Shown here: positions 1 through 7,704 of the stretch, one piece after another
Layout: the number at the start of each line of letters is the position of its first letter
Position numbering within the stretch: the first letter of the stretch is position 1
Source of the DNA: Mesolinea sp964536465
GTDB lineage: Bacteria; Chloroflexota; Anaerolineae; Anaerolineales; Anaerolineaceae
Assembly (NCBI GenBank): GCA_964536465.1
Contig: CAZHXQ010000016.1
Coordinates: 1 to 28,500, forward strand
Length of the DNA stretch: 28,500 nt
Reading direction: 5' to 3'
Notes under the pieces: generated by a model
Told to the model about the DNA's origin: nothing
Database searches by the model: none
Seen by the model: only the letters and a program-made list of their open reading frames with translations
Program-made: the position numbers and the translations under genes

Positions 1-2
1 TC

Positions 3-281
3 GACCAGGATGAGAGGCTTTTTCTGACCTTCCCATCATCAACGCGCATCAGCCAGTTGGAAGAGAAGCTGGTTGTGCTCAAGCAACGTCTGGGCAGTCA
101 AAAAGCTGAACCACTACGCGAAATGCTCGAGGAGCTGGGGGCCGCAGACCTGAAGAGTGAGCTTCCAGCCCCGACCCGAAGTGATGCTCTTCTCTCCCTT
201 TTAAGCGATTTTGATACATCAGCTCCTCAGGCAGATCAAAACCAGACAAGTCAAGGCGATACGCAGCCGGTAACGCTCTGA
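3..281 (+). CDS. C-terminal fragment of an unrecognised protein (5' end outside window)
   Basis: An open frame enters from the left edge and ends in TGA at 279-281, giving about 92 residues. A TTG at 57 could serve as a start, but the frame is open back to base 3 and the upstream residues (DQDERLFLTFPSS) look like normal protein, so a truncated longer gene is more likely. The visible part has a charged helical stretch (about residues 19-50, LEEKLVVLKQRLG and similar) followed by a low-complexity tail rich in Ser, Asp, Gln and Thr. I recognise no family. It lies 84 bases upstream of polA on the same strand and could be co-transcribed, but a -10-like TATACT at 331-336 suggests polA also has its own promoter. 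No function is assigned. Confidence 0.6.
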   Translation, partial: DQDERLFLTFPSSTRISQLEEKLVVLKQRLGSQKAEPLREMLEELGAADLKSELPAPTRSDALLSLLSDFDTSAPQADQNQTSQGDTQPVTL

Positions 282-365
282 CACTTTTTCTCAGTCCTTT
301 GAAAATTCGGAAACCTCTCAACCCGCAAGGTATACTGAAGGTGAACCTGTAGAAGGAGATTACTC

Positions 366-3191
366 ATGCCCAAAATCCTGTATTTGCTCGACGGTCATGC
401 CATTGCTTACCGTTCTTATTTTGCCCTCACATCTGGAGGCTCAGCCCATTTCACTACCAGCAAGGGCGAACCGACCGCGGGTGTCTTCGGTTTTGCTGGC
501 CGGCTGATCCGCCTGTTTGAACAGGAGGAGCCCGACTATGTGGCAGTGAGTTTTGATACCGGCCGCACTTTTCGTCATGAGATGTACGCGGACTATAAGG
601 GCACCCGCGCCAAAATGCCCGACGACCTCAGGGGTCAGATCGAGCGAATCCGCGAAATGGTCGATGACTTTAATATCCCCCGTGTTGAGATTGACAACTA
701 CGAGGCCGATGACGTTATCGGCAGCCTTGCGCGCTGGGCCACGGAAGAGAAAGGGCTGGTGGTTAAGATCATCACCGGCGATCGTGATCTGTTGCAGTTG
801 GTCACCAACAGCATCGTGGTCTCTTTACCCGACCGCAAAAATGGACAGGATAAGGATTACTTCCCCGAAGACGTTCTCGAACGTATGGGCGTGAGGCCCG
901 ACCAGATTGTGGACTATAAAGCGCTGGTTGGCGACCCTTCCGACAATATCCCGGGTGTGCGCGGCATTGGCGATAAGACCGCCATCGAACTGCTGCAAAA
1001 ATATGAGACCCTCGACAATATTTATGCTCACCTGGATGAAATCAAAGGACGTGCTTTTAAACCACTCAGCGAAGAGCGCGAAGCGGCCTACCTCAGCCGG
1101 GATCTGGCCCGCATTCGTACCGACCTGCCCGTGGTTCTCGACCTGGAACAGGCCCGACCAGCGCATTTTGACCCCTGCAAGGTGGAAGATCTTTTTGCAG
1201 AACTCGAATTCCGCACGCTCACCAAGAGACTCGAAAAAATGAACGCCCGGCTGAACCCAACCATGCAGGCCAAGAATGCCATCCAGAGCAGCCTTTTTCC
1301 TGATGCTGACCTGCCGATTTCTGAACAGCAAGAGGCATCAGACCTGCCTTTTAAGACAGTTATCGTTCAGGATGAAGCGTCGCTTGAAGCTTGCGTCAAT
1401 GAACTCAAAATGGCCAAACAAATCGCCTTTGACACTGAAACCACCGGGTTGGACCCCATGCTCTCCGAGCTGGTGGGCATTTCGCTTGCCGCCGACCCCG
1501 GCAGGGGTTATTACATCCCTGTGGGTCATGAGAAGGGAACTCAGTTGGGACTGGATCAGATAAGAAAGGCCTTACAACCCATCTTGACGGATCTAAAAAT
1601 TGAAAAGGTCGCTCATAACGCAAAATTCGATCTGGTCGTCCTCCAGCAAGCTGGTTTTCAGGTTACCCCCATCAGCTTTGACACCATGGTCGCCGAGTGG
1701 CTGATCAACCCCACCTCACGCAACCTGGGCCTCAAGGCGCAGGCCTACACACGCCTGGGCGTCCAGATGACCGAAATCGAAGAACTGATTGGTAAAGGGA
1801 AAAATCAGATTACCATGGCCCAGGTACCAATTGAGAAAGCCGCGCTCTATGCTGCCGCTGACGCCGTCATGACCCTTAAGCTGGTCAAGCCGATGACCCA
1901 AGACCTGGTTACTCACGTTGCAGACCGGCTTTATCTCGAGCTGGAAAATCCGTTGATACCCATCCTGGCAGATATGGAAGAAGCGGGGATCTCCCTGGAT
2001 GGTGACCTCTTTGAGACTTTTTCAGCGGAGCTTACGGTTGAGGTCGACAGGCTGACCGAGCAAGCCTGCCTCCTGGCGGGCGAAGTGTTCAACCTTAATT
2101 CCACCCAGCAGCTCTCGGATATCCTGTTTGAAAAACTGGCTTTGGAACCACCCGACCGTTCCCGCAAGACCAGCAGCGGTAAATATTCTACATCCGCTGA
2201 AGTGCTCGAATCCATGCGTGGGCTGCACCCCTTGGTTGATATCATCCTGGAGTATCGTGAGCTTTCTAAATTGCGATCGACCTACGTGGATGCCTTACCC
2301 ACCCAGGTGAACCCTAAAACCGGACGCGTACACACCACCTTTAACCAGACAGGAACGGTTACCGGCAGGATTGCTTCACAAAACCCGAATTTGCAAAACA
2401 TCCCCATACGCACCGAGCTGGGCAGGAAGGTGCGCCAGGGCTTCATCGCCGCTCCAGGTCACAAATTGCTGGCTGTCGATTATTCTCAGATTGAGCTCCG
2501 CATTGTCGCCCACATGGCTCAGGACCAGGCCATGATCAAGGCCTTCAAAGAAGGGCAGGATGTCCATGCTGCCACTGCAGCCGCCATTGAGGACGTGCCC
2601 TTGGGCGAAGTCACCAAGCAGCAGCGCCGCCATGCCAAGGCAATCAATTTTGGTCTCATTTATGGCATGAGCCCTTTTGGTCTCACCCGCACCACCGACC
2701 TGACCCTGGCTGAGGCAGAAAACTTCGTCAAGGAATATTTCCGCGAATTTCCCGGTGTCAAAAAGTGGCTCGATAACACCCGTCTGGAAGCAACCCGTCA
2801 GGGCTATGTGGAAACATTGCTTGGACGCAGACGCTACTTCCCCGCCCTGGCTTCTGGCACCAGTTACACCATCCGTCAGCGCATGGAACGTGAAGCCATC
2901 AATGCGCCAGTGCAGGGTACGGCTGCTGACATCATCAAACTTGCCATGATCCGCCTGCCTGAAGCCATAAAAAAGGCAGGGCTGAAAACGCGCATGATTT
3001 TGCAGGTGCATGACGAGTTGATCTTCGAAGTGCCTGAATCAGAATTGGAAGAAGCGACCAAACTGGTCACGCAAGTCATGGAAAGCGCGCTCGAACTCTC
3101 TGTGCCTTTGCTGACTGAGGCTCGTGTCGGCCATAACTGGGCTGAACTGACCGTTGTCGACGCCGACCTGCCCATAATTATTGAGGAATGA
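366..3191 (+). CDS. polA: DNA polymerase I
   Basis: Family A DNA polymerase of 941 residues, full length, acting in Okazaki-fragment processing and repair synthesis. The N-terminal 5'-3' exonuclease/FEN domain (about 1-300) shows YADYKGTRAKMP, EADDVIG, TGDRDLLQLV and the helix-hairpin-helix GDPSDNIPGVRGIGDKTA. The 3'-5' proofreading domain (about 335-520) keeps its acidic residues: D356-T-E358, N418/D422 in AHNAKFD, and Y495/D499 in YAAAD. The polymerase domain has motif A DYSQIE (D705), motif B around K758 (KAINFGLIYG) and motif C HDE (882-884). The ATG at 366 has a strong ribosome site (AGAAGGAGAT at 351-360). It is convergent with dnaA, with 125 bases between the stop codons and no clear terminator. 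Unlike many thermophile Pol I enzymes, proofreading appears intact. Confidence 0.98.
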   Translation: MPKILYLLDGHAIAYRSYFALTSGGSAHFTTSKGEPTAGVFGFAGRLIRLFEQEEPDYVAVSFDTGRTFRHEMYADYKGTRAKMPDDLRGQIERIREMVDDFNIPRVEIDNYEADDVIGSLARWATEEKGLVVKIITGDRDLLQLVTNSIVVSLPDRKNGQDKDYFPEDVLERMGVRPDQIVDYKALVGDPSDNIPGVRGIGDKTAIELLQKYETLDNIYAHLDEIKGRAFKPLSEEREAAYLSRDLARIRTDLPVVLDLEQARPAHFDPCKVEDLFAELEFRTLTKRLEKMNARLNPTMQAKNAIQSSLFPDADLPISEQQEASDLPFKTVIVQDEASLEACVNELKMAKQIAFDTETTGLDPMLSELVGISLAADPGRGYYIPVGHEKGTQLGLDQIRKALQPILTDLKIEKVAHNAKFDLVVLQQAGFQVTPISFDTMVAEWLINPTSRNLGLKAQAYTRLGVQMTEIEELIGKGKNQITMAQVPIEKAALYAAADAVMTLKLVKPMTQDLVTHVADRLYLELENPLIPILADMEEAGISLDGDLFETFSAELTVEVDRLTEQACLLAGEVFNLNSTQQLSDILFEKLALEPPDRSRKTSSGKYSTSAEVLESMRGLHPLVDIILEYRELSKLRSTYVDALPTQVNPKTGRVHTTFNQTGTVTGRIASQNPNLQNIPIRTELGRKVRQGFIAAPGHKLLAVDYSQIELRIVAHMAQDQAMIKAFKEGQDVHAATAAAIEDVPLGEVTKQQRRHAKAINFGLIYGMSPFGLTRTTDLTLAEAENFVKEYFREFPGVKKWLDNTRLEATRQGYVETLLGRRRYFPALASGTSYTIRQRMEREAINAPVQGTAADIIKLAMIRLPEAIKKAGLKTRMILQVHDELIFEVPESELEEATKLVTQVMESALELSVPLLTEARVGHNWAELTVVDADLPIIIEE

Positions 3192-3316
3192 TCTCGATAG
3201 AACTTGTGCTTTTTACCAGACAAAGAAACTGCCGGGCTTTTATTACCTGGTCAGACCGCTCAGGAACTGGCGTGCTTTAAGTATCGACCCAGGCATAATT
3301 TCACAAGCAGGGGACT

Positions 3317-4666
3317 CTACACCCCAACAGCCTGGTTTTGCAGCTGGCCTTTGATCTGCATGATTTGTTTACGCGTGCGGTCGTCGGTTTCGACCAGATC
3401 GGCGATCTTGCTGCAGCCATACATCACCGTGGTGTGGTCGCGGCCGCCCAGTTCTTCCCCGATTCGGGGCAGCGAAAGATCACCCAGTTCGCGCATCAAA
3501 TACATGGCCACCTGGCGGGGAAAAGCCACATCACGAGCACGGCTGCTGCCCGTCAGCCCCATCAGGCTGACCCCAAAAAAGTTAGAGACCACTTCCAATA
3601 CGCACTGTGGCGTGATGGTGCTGGGCTGAGGCACAAAATCAGCCAGTGCCCGGTCACACAGGCTGAGCGAAAGCGGCTGACTGCTCAATTGTGAGAAGGC
3701 CAGCACCCGGTTCCAGGCCCCCTCCAACTCGCGCACATTGGTCTGGATCAGTTTGGCAATCCGCTCGATTACCTCTTCGGGTACCTGCCCGTTCACTTTT
3801 TCAGCCTTGCAATGCAGAATCGCCAGGCGGGTTTCATAATCGGGCGCCTGCATGTCCACTGTCAGACCCCATTCGAAGCGCGAACGCAGTCGTTCTTCCA
3901 GCGTGCTCATAGACTTAGGAGAGCGGTCCGAGGTCATCACGATTTGTTTGTCCTGCCCATAGAGCGCGTTGAAGGTGTGAAAAAACTCTTCCTGGGTAGA
4001 GTCCTTGCCGGCGATAAACTGAATATCATCGATCAGCAGCACGTCCACCTGGCGGTACTTTTCGCGGAAACCAGAAGTGGTCTTGGTGCGGATAGCGTGC
4101 ACCAGGTCGTTGGTAAACTCCTCTGAGGAAACGTACAAAACCTGCTTGCCCTGTTGCAAAACGGCGTTGCCGATAGCGTGCAGCATGTGGGTTTTGCCCA
4201 GGCCGACTCCGCTGTAGATGAAAAGCGGGTTGTACGCGCGGGCAGGATTCTCAGCCACTGCCTGACAGGCTGCGTGCGCCAGGCGGTTAGCCGAACCGAC
4301 CACAAAATTGTCGAAGCGGTAGCGCTGGTTTAGATGGGTGTCGTAGGTATCTTTCTCAACGGGGGCAGCTTTTTTTGGGATCGAGACCGTCTCTTCTTCC
4401 ATGTTGACCTGAGGGGCAGCCCAAACCTTGAACTCCACACTCACAGACCTGGCCATCATGCCAGATAGTTTATTGACCACGGTGCTCTTCAGGCGGCTGT
4501 CCAGCCAGTCACAAGCATAGGCATTGCCGGCACCCAGTGCGAAGGTTCCCGAAGCGTCTTCATACGAAATCAGCTGCGTGTTCTTCACCCAGGTATCAAA
4601 AGAAGCTTTGCTAAGCTCCATTTGTAATTGTCCGATTGTTGCCTGCCATGCTTGTTGCGCATTCAT
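3317..4666 (-). CDS. dnaA: Chromosomal replication initiator protein DnaA
   Basis: A 449-residue DnaA, which opens the origin by ATP-dependent oligomerisation on DnaA boxes. Domain I (about 1-80) begins WQATIGQLQMELSKASFDTW. A short domain II follows (about 85-110). The AAA+ domain III has Walker A GVGLGKTH (153-160), Walker B VLLIDDIQF (209-217) and an arginine-rich sensor segment near EERLRSRFEWG. Domain IV carries the DnaA signature LSLPRIGEELGGRDHTTVM (398-415), the double-stranded DnaA-box binding helix-turn-helix. The ATG has AGGAG eight bases upstream (complement of 4675-4679). The upstream region has a plausible promoter overlapped by a palindrome. dnaN and gyrase genes are not adjacent; polA is the convergent neighbour. 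The assignment is secure. Confidence 0.99.
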   Translation of the reverse strand: MNAQQAWQATIGQLQMELSKASFDTWVKNTQLISYEDASGTFALGAGNAYACDWLDSRLKSTVVNKLSGMMARSVSVEFKVWAAPQVNMEEETVSIPKKAAPVEKDTYDTHLNQRYRFDNFVVGSANRLAHAACQAVAENPARAYNPLFIYSGVGLGKTHMLHAIGNAVLQQGKQVLYVSSEEFTNDLVHAIRTKTTSGFREKYRQVDVLLIDDIQFIAGKDSTQEEFFHTFNALYGQDKQIVMTSDRSPKSMSTLEERLRSRFEWGLTVDMQAPDYETRLAILHCKAEKVNGQVPEEVIERIAKLIQTNVRELEGAWNRVLAFSQLSSQPLSLSLCDRALADFVPQPSTITPQCVLEVVSNFFGVSLMGLTGSSRARDVAFPRQVAMYLMRELGDLSLPRIGEELGGRDHTTVMYGCSKIADLVETDDRTRKQIMQIKGQLQNQAVGV

Positions 4667-4711
4667 ACGGTCCGCTCCTAAGCCTGAATTTTTTTAAAAG
4701 TAACACCGACG

Positions 4712-4741
4712 TTTATAGAAAGTGATCGGTTTGGTTGTGAA
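4712..4741 (-). promoter_or_regulatory. Putative dnaA promoter
   Basis: On the minus strand, TTCACA (complement of 4736-4741; five of six match to TTGACA) and TATAAA (complement of 4712-4717) are separated by 18 bases. The start would fall near 4705, leaving a leader of about 40 bases that includes the AGGAG ribosome site. The -35 element lies within the palindrome at 4737-4749, which suggests repression by a dimeric regulator. Positions are read directly from the sequence; promoter function is inferred. Confidence 0.55.
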
Positions 4742-4749
4742 CTGTTCAC
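4737..4749. promoter_or_regulatory. Perfect palindrome GTGAAC-T-GTTCAC at the dnaA -35 box
   Basis: Thirteen bases form a perfect odd palindrome with six-base arms. It overlaps the proposed dnaA -35 hexamer, a typical place for a repressor operator. The half-site GAAC/GTTC resembles Gram-positive LexA boxes, but those have a four-base spacer and this has one base, so LexA binding is doubtful. The regulator is unknown. Confidence 0.4.
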
Positions 4750-4824
4750 TTGGTCCCCCTATGCAGTGGCTTGTTAAGTGAATACCAAATTCTAACACCT
4801 CAAAGCCGGCTAAATCCGTTTTTG

Positions 4825-4840
4825 TGTTAAAAAGTTAACA
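4825..4840. repeat. Inverted repeat TGTTAA-AAAG-TTAACA
   Basis: A perfect inverted repeat with six-base arms and a four-base spacer in the dnaA upstream region. It could be an operator or part of an AT-rich unwinding element. It has no T-run placing it as a terminator in its own right, though a terminator-like hairpin follows at 4846. Confidence 0.4.
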
Positions 4841-4845
4841 TTTTT

Positions 4846-4874
4846 TAAGGTTGGCTTTTCTCGCCAATTTTTTT
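4846..4874 (+). terminator. Orphan Rho-independent terminator-like hairpin on the plus strand
   Basis: TTGGC (4851-4855) and GCCAA (4863-4867) pair around a seven-base loop. The stem may extend by two G-U and two A-U pairs through AAGG at 4847-4850. Seven T residues follow directly (4868-4874). The U-tract exists only in the plus-strand sense, yet both neighbouring genes are on the minus strand. It would therefore end a plus-strand transcript that has no recognised gene, for example a small RNA or a divergent transcript from the dnaA promoter region. The stem is short, so chance is possible in such T-rich DNA. Confidence 0.35.
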
Positions 4875-4949
4875 CTTGAAGGTGTAACGAGTCATATTTG
4901 TCGGCTGTCTCCTGCAATCCGGATTGGCGGAAGATTTGGGTCAAATTAC

Positions 4950-4963
4950 CCCCATATATGGGG
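4950..4963. promoter_or_regulatory. Perfect 14-base palindrome CCCCATATATGGGG
   Basis: A contiguous perfect palindrome with four G/C pairs flanking an ATATAT core, located between the FAD oxidoreductase gene and dnaA. Its symmetry suggests a dimeric protein-binding site. It has no T-run, so a terminator is unlikely. The binding factor is unknown. Confidence 0.35.
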
Positions 4964-5110
4964 TCTGTTTGATTATTAGAACATATTTTCCAATAAACAG
5001 GGGGCGGGATTTTTAGATTTTTGCCTGTTTTTTGGCAGTCAGCAGTTACATAGTGATACAAGTATTGGAATTTACTTTCCCAAATGCGAAAGACTACGCG
5101 CTAAAGCGTG

Positions 5111-6421
5111 CTATTCTTCGAGCATCTGTTTTGCCGCCCGGCGACCGATCTCAACAGCAAAATTCGTGCCTCTGTCCCAGGGGTAAACCTGGCTCATACT
5201 GGCAAACCATAAACCATCCACCGGTGTTTTGATGGCAGGGATATTTTTACTGTGGTTCAGCAAGGGAATTGGTTGGGCATAACCTGTTTTGCTCACCCAA
5301 ACTTTCTTGACCCACTCGGGTTCAAATTCCGGATTGATTTTCTTAAGATGGGGCAGGAACTCTTCCAGCAGCTCATCGTCGCTTTTGCTGAAGTTAGGGT
5401 GGTCGACCTCCAGGTAATCGCCGATATAAATGATATGATCGCCGCCGAAATACTCAGGCCTGAGGAAGTTGGTGTGCTCCACAAGCGCCAGAAAGGGAAA
5501 ACCGGCTTCCTTAGGGATGTTGTACCAATAATAGCCATCTGGCGAAAGCGGGTGTTTCAGCGAAAGCGTCATCACCACCGCGCCCATGTGTTCTAGGTTT
5601 AACAATCCGCTCAAGTAATCCTCAGGTAATTCAGGCGCGAGCCTCGCCATCAAGCCTGGTGAAAGCGTGACAAGGACCTGGTCGAAGTGTTCAGGGGTCT
5701 CGTCGCCAACCAGCACATCCACACCCCCGCCTTCGTTCTTGCTAATTTGTTTGACAGGCTGTCGATAACGGATATTCACACCGTCCTGGCTCAATTTTTG
5801 GGCAAACTTATCGGCAAAGTGTTGAAAGCCGCCTTTAAAAGTGCCCAGCCGGGTCGTGCGCACGTGCAGCCGTGCCCACATCCAGGCCATGCTGACCTTA
5901 TCGGCCCAGTTATCGCCAAATTTACCAACCAACATGGGCTTCCACATGCTCTCGAATACCTGGTTGCCAGCATATTTTCTCATCCAGGCATCCGTGGTCA
6001 CCTTTTCAAGTGGTTTCCAGTTTTTGGTGAAGCGCAGGTACAGACCCACCAGCCCGAAACGGATTTTGTTGATGCCCCAACCGAGCCCGGGGTACATTAA
6101 GGCTGCCGGAATAGAATCGAAGGGATAAAACTTGCCTTTGTGATACAAAACACTGACTGGTTTGGGGAACACCACCTGATCAGACCAACCCAACTCCTCG
6201 ATCAATCCTAACAATTTCGAATCGCTTTGGAACCAATGGTGATAAAAACGTTCGACCGACCAATCCCATTCCGGCTCTTTGAAGCCAGAAGCCAGTCCGC
6301 CCGGCACTTCACCAGCTTCAAAAACTGTCACGTCATGGCCGGCTTTATTCAGGTCGAAGGCTGCGCTTAACCCGGCAAACCCGGCGCCAATCACAGCAAC
6401 TTTTCGTTTGGTGTCTGTCAT
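5111..6421 (-). CDS. NAD(P)/FAD-dependent oxidoreductase (flavin amine-oxidase/desaturase-like)
   Basis: A 436-residue flavoprotein of the broad amine-oxidase, protoporphyrinogen-oxidase and phytoene-desaturase fold. The N-terminus has the dinucleotide-binding motif GAGFAG (12-17) after a hydrophobic strand, and an acidic residue E35 closing the second strand (VTVFEAG). The next segment VPGGLASGF is the family's second FAD-contact motif. The C-terminus (GLWFASMSQVYPWDRGTNFAVEIGRRAA) matches the usual closing FAD-binding helix. No signal peptide is seen, so it is cytosolic or peripheral. The substrate cannot be read from the sequence. The start follows AAGGAG closely and lies 21 bases after the flippase-like gene, so the two form one operon. 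Co-transcription suggests work on a membrane lipid, isoprenoid or lipid-linked sugar, but this is inference. Confidence 0.85.
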   Translation of the reverse strand: MTDTKRKVAVIGAGFAGLSAAFDLNKAGHDVTVFEAGEVPGGLASGFKEPEWDWSVERFYHHWFQSDSKLLGLIEELGWSDQVVFPKPVSVLYHKGKFYPFDSIPAALMYPGLGWGINKIRFGLVGLYLRFTKNWKPLEKVTTDAWMRKYAGNQVFESMWKPMLVGKFGDNWADKVSMAWMWARLHVRTTRLGTFKGGFQHFADKFAQKLSQDGVNIRYRQPVKQISKNEGGGVDVLVGDETPEHFDQVLVTLSPGLMARLAPELPEDYLSGLLNLEHMGAVVMTLSLKHPLSPDGYYWYNIPKEAGFPFLALVEHTNFLRPEYFGGDHIIYIGDYLEVDHPNFSKSDDELLEEFLPHLKKINPEFEPEWVKKVWVSKTGYAQPIPLLNHSKNIPAIKTPVDGLWFASMSQVYPWDRGTNFAVEIGRRAAKQMLEE

Positions 6422-6442
6422 GATTCTCCTTATTTGCCCGCG

Positions 6443-7483
6443 CTACCCATCCTGGCGGGCCTGCTCTTGCTGATATTCTTCCCGGATGCTGTCCAAATCC
6501 GTGGTCAGGCTGAAGCCTTCCTTGACGAAGAAGAAAGCCCCCACCAAGGTTACCGGGACCCACAAAGCCGCGCGCAGGAGCAGTGCGTAACTGAGCGCGT
6601 TCTCGGGGCTAACCCCAAAAACTTCCATCATCGATTTGGTGGCGGCGTCGAAGGTGCCCAGCCCACCCGGAGCTGCCGGCACCAGCAGCACCAGGTTCAC
6701 AACGCCAACAATCAGCAACAGGCTCTGGAATGCCAGGTCGAACCCCATCGCCTTCATCACACCCCAATACAGCCCTGTTTCCACTATCCAGATTGTGACC
6801 GATTGGAGCAAAACCAACAGGGATTGCAAGGGCGAACGCAACACGCGCAGCCCGTCAGAAAATTTTATAATAATGTTTTTAAGCGCTTCCCGCAGCCGGG
6901 TTGGAACCAGACGGTTGATGACCCAATCTGAAACTACACGCATCTTTTCAGGCAAGATCACCAAAAAAATGAAAATCAAAAGTACCAGCCCAAAAACCAA
7001 CCCCAACCAAAAAGCTCCCTTTTCGATGATAGCCAGCCACTGACTGTTTGGGGCAAAACGGGTCAGCTGCCCCAGGTTGAGCAGCACCAACGCCAGGATG
7101 GCAATCCCGTCAAAAAGATGCTCAACGATGATGGTTGCCAGCGATGCCGAGATCGGAACATCTTCCTTCCTACGCAACAACACCGTGCGCAGAATGTCGC
7201 CGGCACGAGCAGGATAGACGTTATTGGCCATGTATCCAGCTGAGAGAACCGGGAACAGCCGCAGCACCGATATCGGTTTCATTGGCAGCAGCAAGACGCG
7301 CCAGCGCCAGGTGCGAATAAATAAGGAAATAAAGTAGGATGCGATGCCCAGCAAGACATAAGTGAGATTAGTTGTTTTCAACTTTTCCCAGACCAGGGTG
7401 AAGTCTACCTCGCGGAATGCCAGCCATAAAAAAACGGCGCTAATAAATAGCCCCAACCAGACATGCCAGCGCTTGATCTTCAT
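6443..7483 (-). CDS. Flippase-like integral membrane protein (lysylphosphatidylglycerol synthase TM/UPF0104 family)
   Basis: A 346-residue polytopic protein beginning MKIKRWHVWLGLFISAVFLW. It has about seven or eight hydrophobic segments and the family-typical stretches RTWRWRVLLLPMKP and YMANNVYPARAGDILRTVLL (about 58-105). A later segment, VVNLVLLVPAAPGGLGTFDAA (about 260-280), matches the AglD/YbhN-like transmembrane domain called LPG_synthase_TM. Family members are proposed flippases or lipid-modifying membrane domains; a separate catalytic domain is absent here. It is the first gene of a two-gene minus-strand operon with the FAD oxidoreductase. The charged tail DLDSIREEYQQEQARQDG should be cytoplasmic. 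The exact substrate is unknown. Confidence 0.85.
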   Translation of the reverse strand: MKIKRWHVWLGLFISAVFLWLAFREVDFTLVWEKLKTTNLTYVLLGIASYFISLFIRTWRWRVLLLPMKPISVLRLFPVLSAGYMANNVYPARAGDILRTVLLRRKEDVPISASLATIIVEHLFDGIAILALVLLNLGQLTRFAPNSQWLAIIEKGAFWLGLVFGLVLLIFIFLVILPEKMRVVSDWVINRLVPTRLREALKNIIIKFSDGLRVLRSPLQSLLVLLQSVTIWIVETGLYWGVMKAMGFDLAFQSLLLIVGVVNLVLLVPAAPGGLGTFDAATKSMMEVFGVSPENALSYALLLRAALWVPVTLVGAFFFVKEGFSLTTDLDSIREEYQQEQARQDG

Positions 7484-7704
7484 GTCCTCGATTGTACCTT
7501 AATTGCAGGGTAACTATCGGTTTGTGACGGTAGACCCTATCTTCCAAGGACCTCACGACCTCGCGGCAAACAAGCCTGACAGTGGGGACTAGACACACTA
7601 ATCGTGAGCATCCTCAACGCTTCAGATCAATTCCTGCACAAAGCCCCGCGTTGGATCCTTAGAGGTTAATATGGATAATAAAATATCTAATTCAGGAGGA
7701 TTTT

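Larger units (their letters stand above)
4667..5110. other. Gene-free AT-rich region upstream of dnaA; candidate regulatory/origin region
   Basis: This 444-base gap between two minus-strand genes holds no convincing gene. It contains the dnaA promoter and palindrome (4712-4749), an inverted repeat TGTTAA-AAAG-TTAACA (4825-4840), a plus-strand terminator-like hairpin (4846-4874), the palindrome CCCCATATATGGGG (4950-4963) and long T-rich runs. Four related short boxes occur: TAACACC at 4701-4707 and 4793-4799, GTGTTAA at 4824-4830 and GGTGTAAC at 4881-4888. I found no close match to the classical box TTATCCACA, so calling this oriC is speculative. Location next to dnaA and base composition are the main arguments. 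Confidence 0.35.

Noticed and set aside
2376..3011. 211-residue minus-strand frame antisense to polA
   Set aside because: It lies wholly inside polA, whose polymerase motifs are clear, and has no recognisable domain of its own.
3302..3335. GGGG-N8-CCCC hairpin near the dnaA stop as a terminator
   Set aside because: The stem is only four pairs and no U-tract follows in either direction.
4810..5061. 83-residue minus-strand open frame in the dnaA upstream region
   Set aside because: It begins at TTG with no ribosome site, its composition is that of random AT-rich DNA, and it overlaps palindromes and the terminator-like hairpin.
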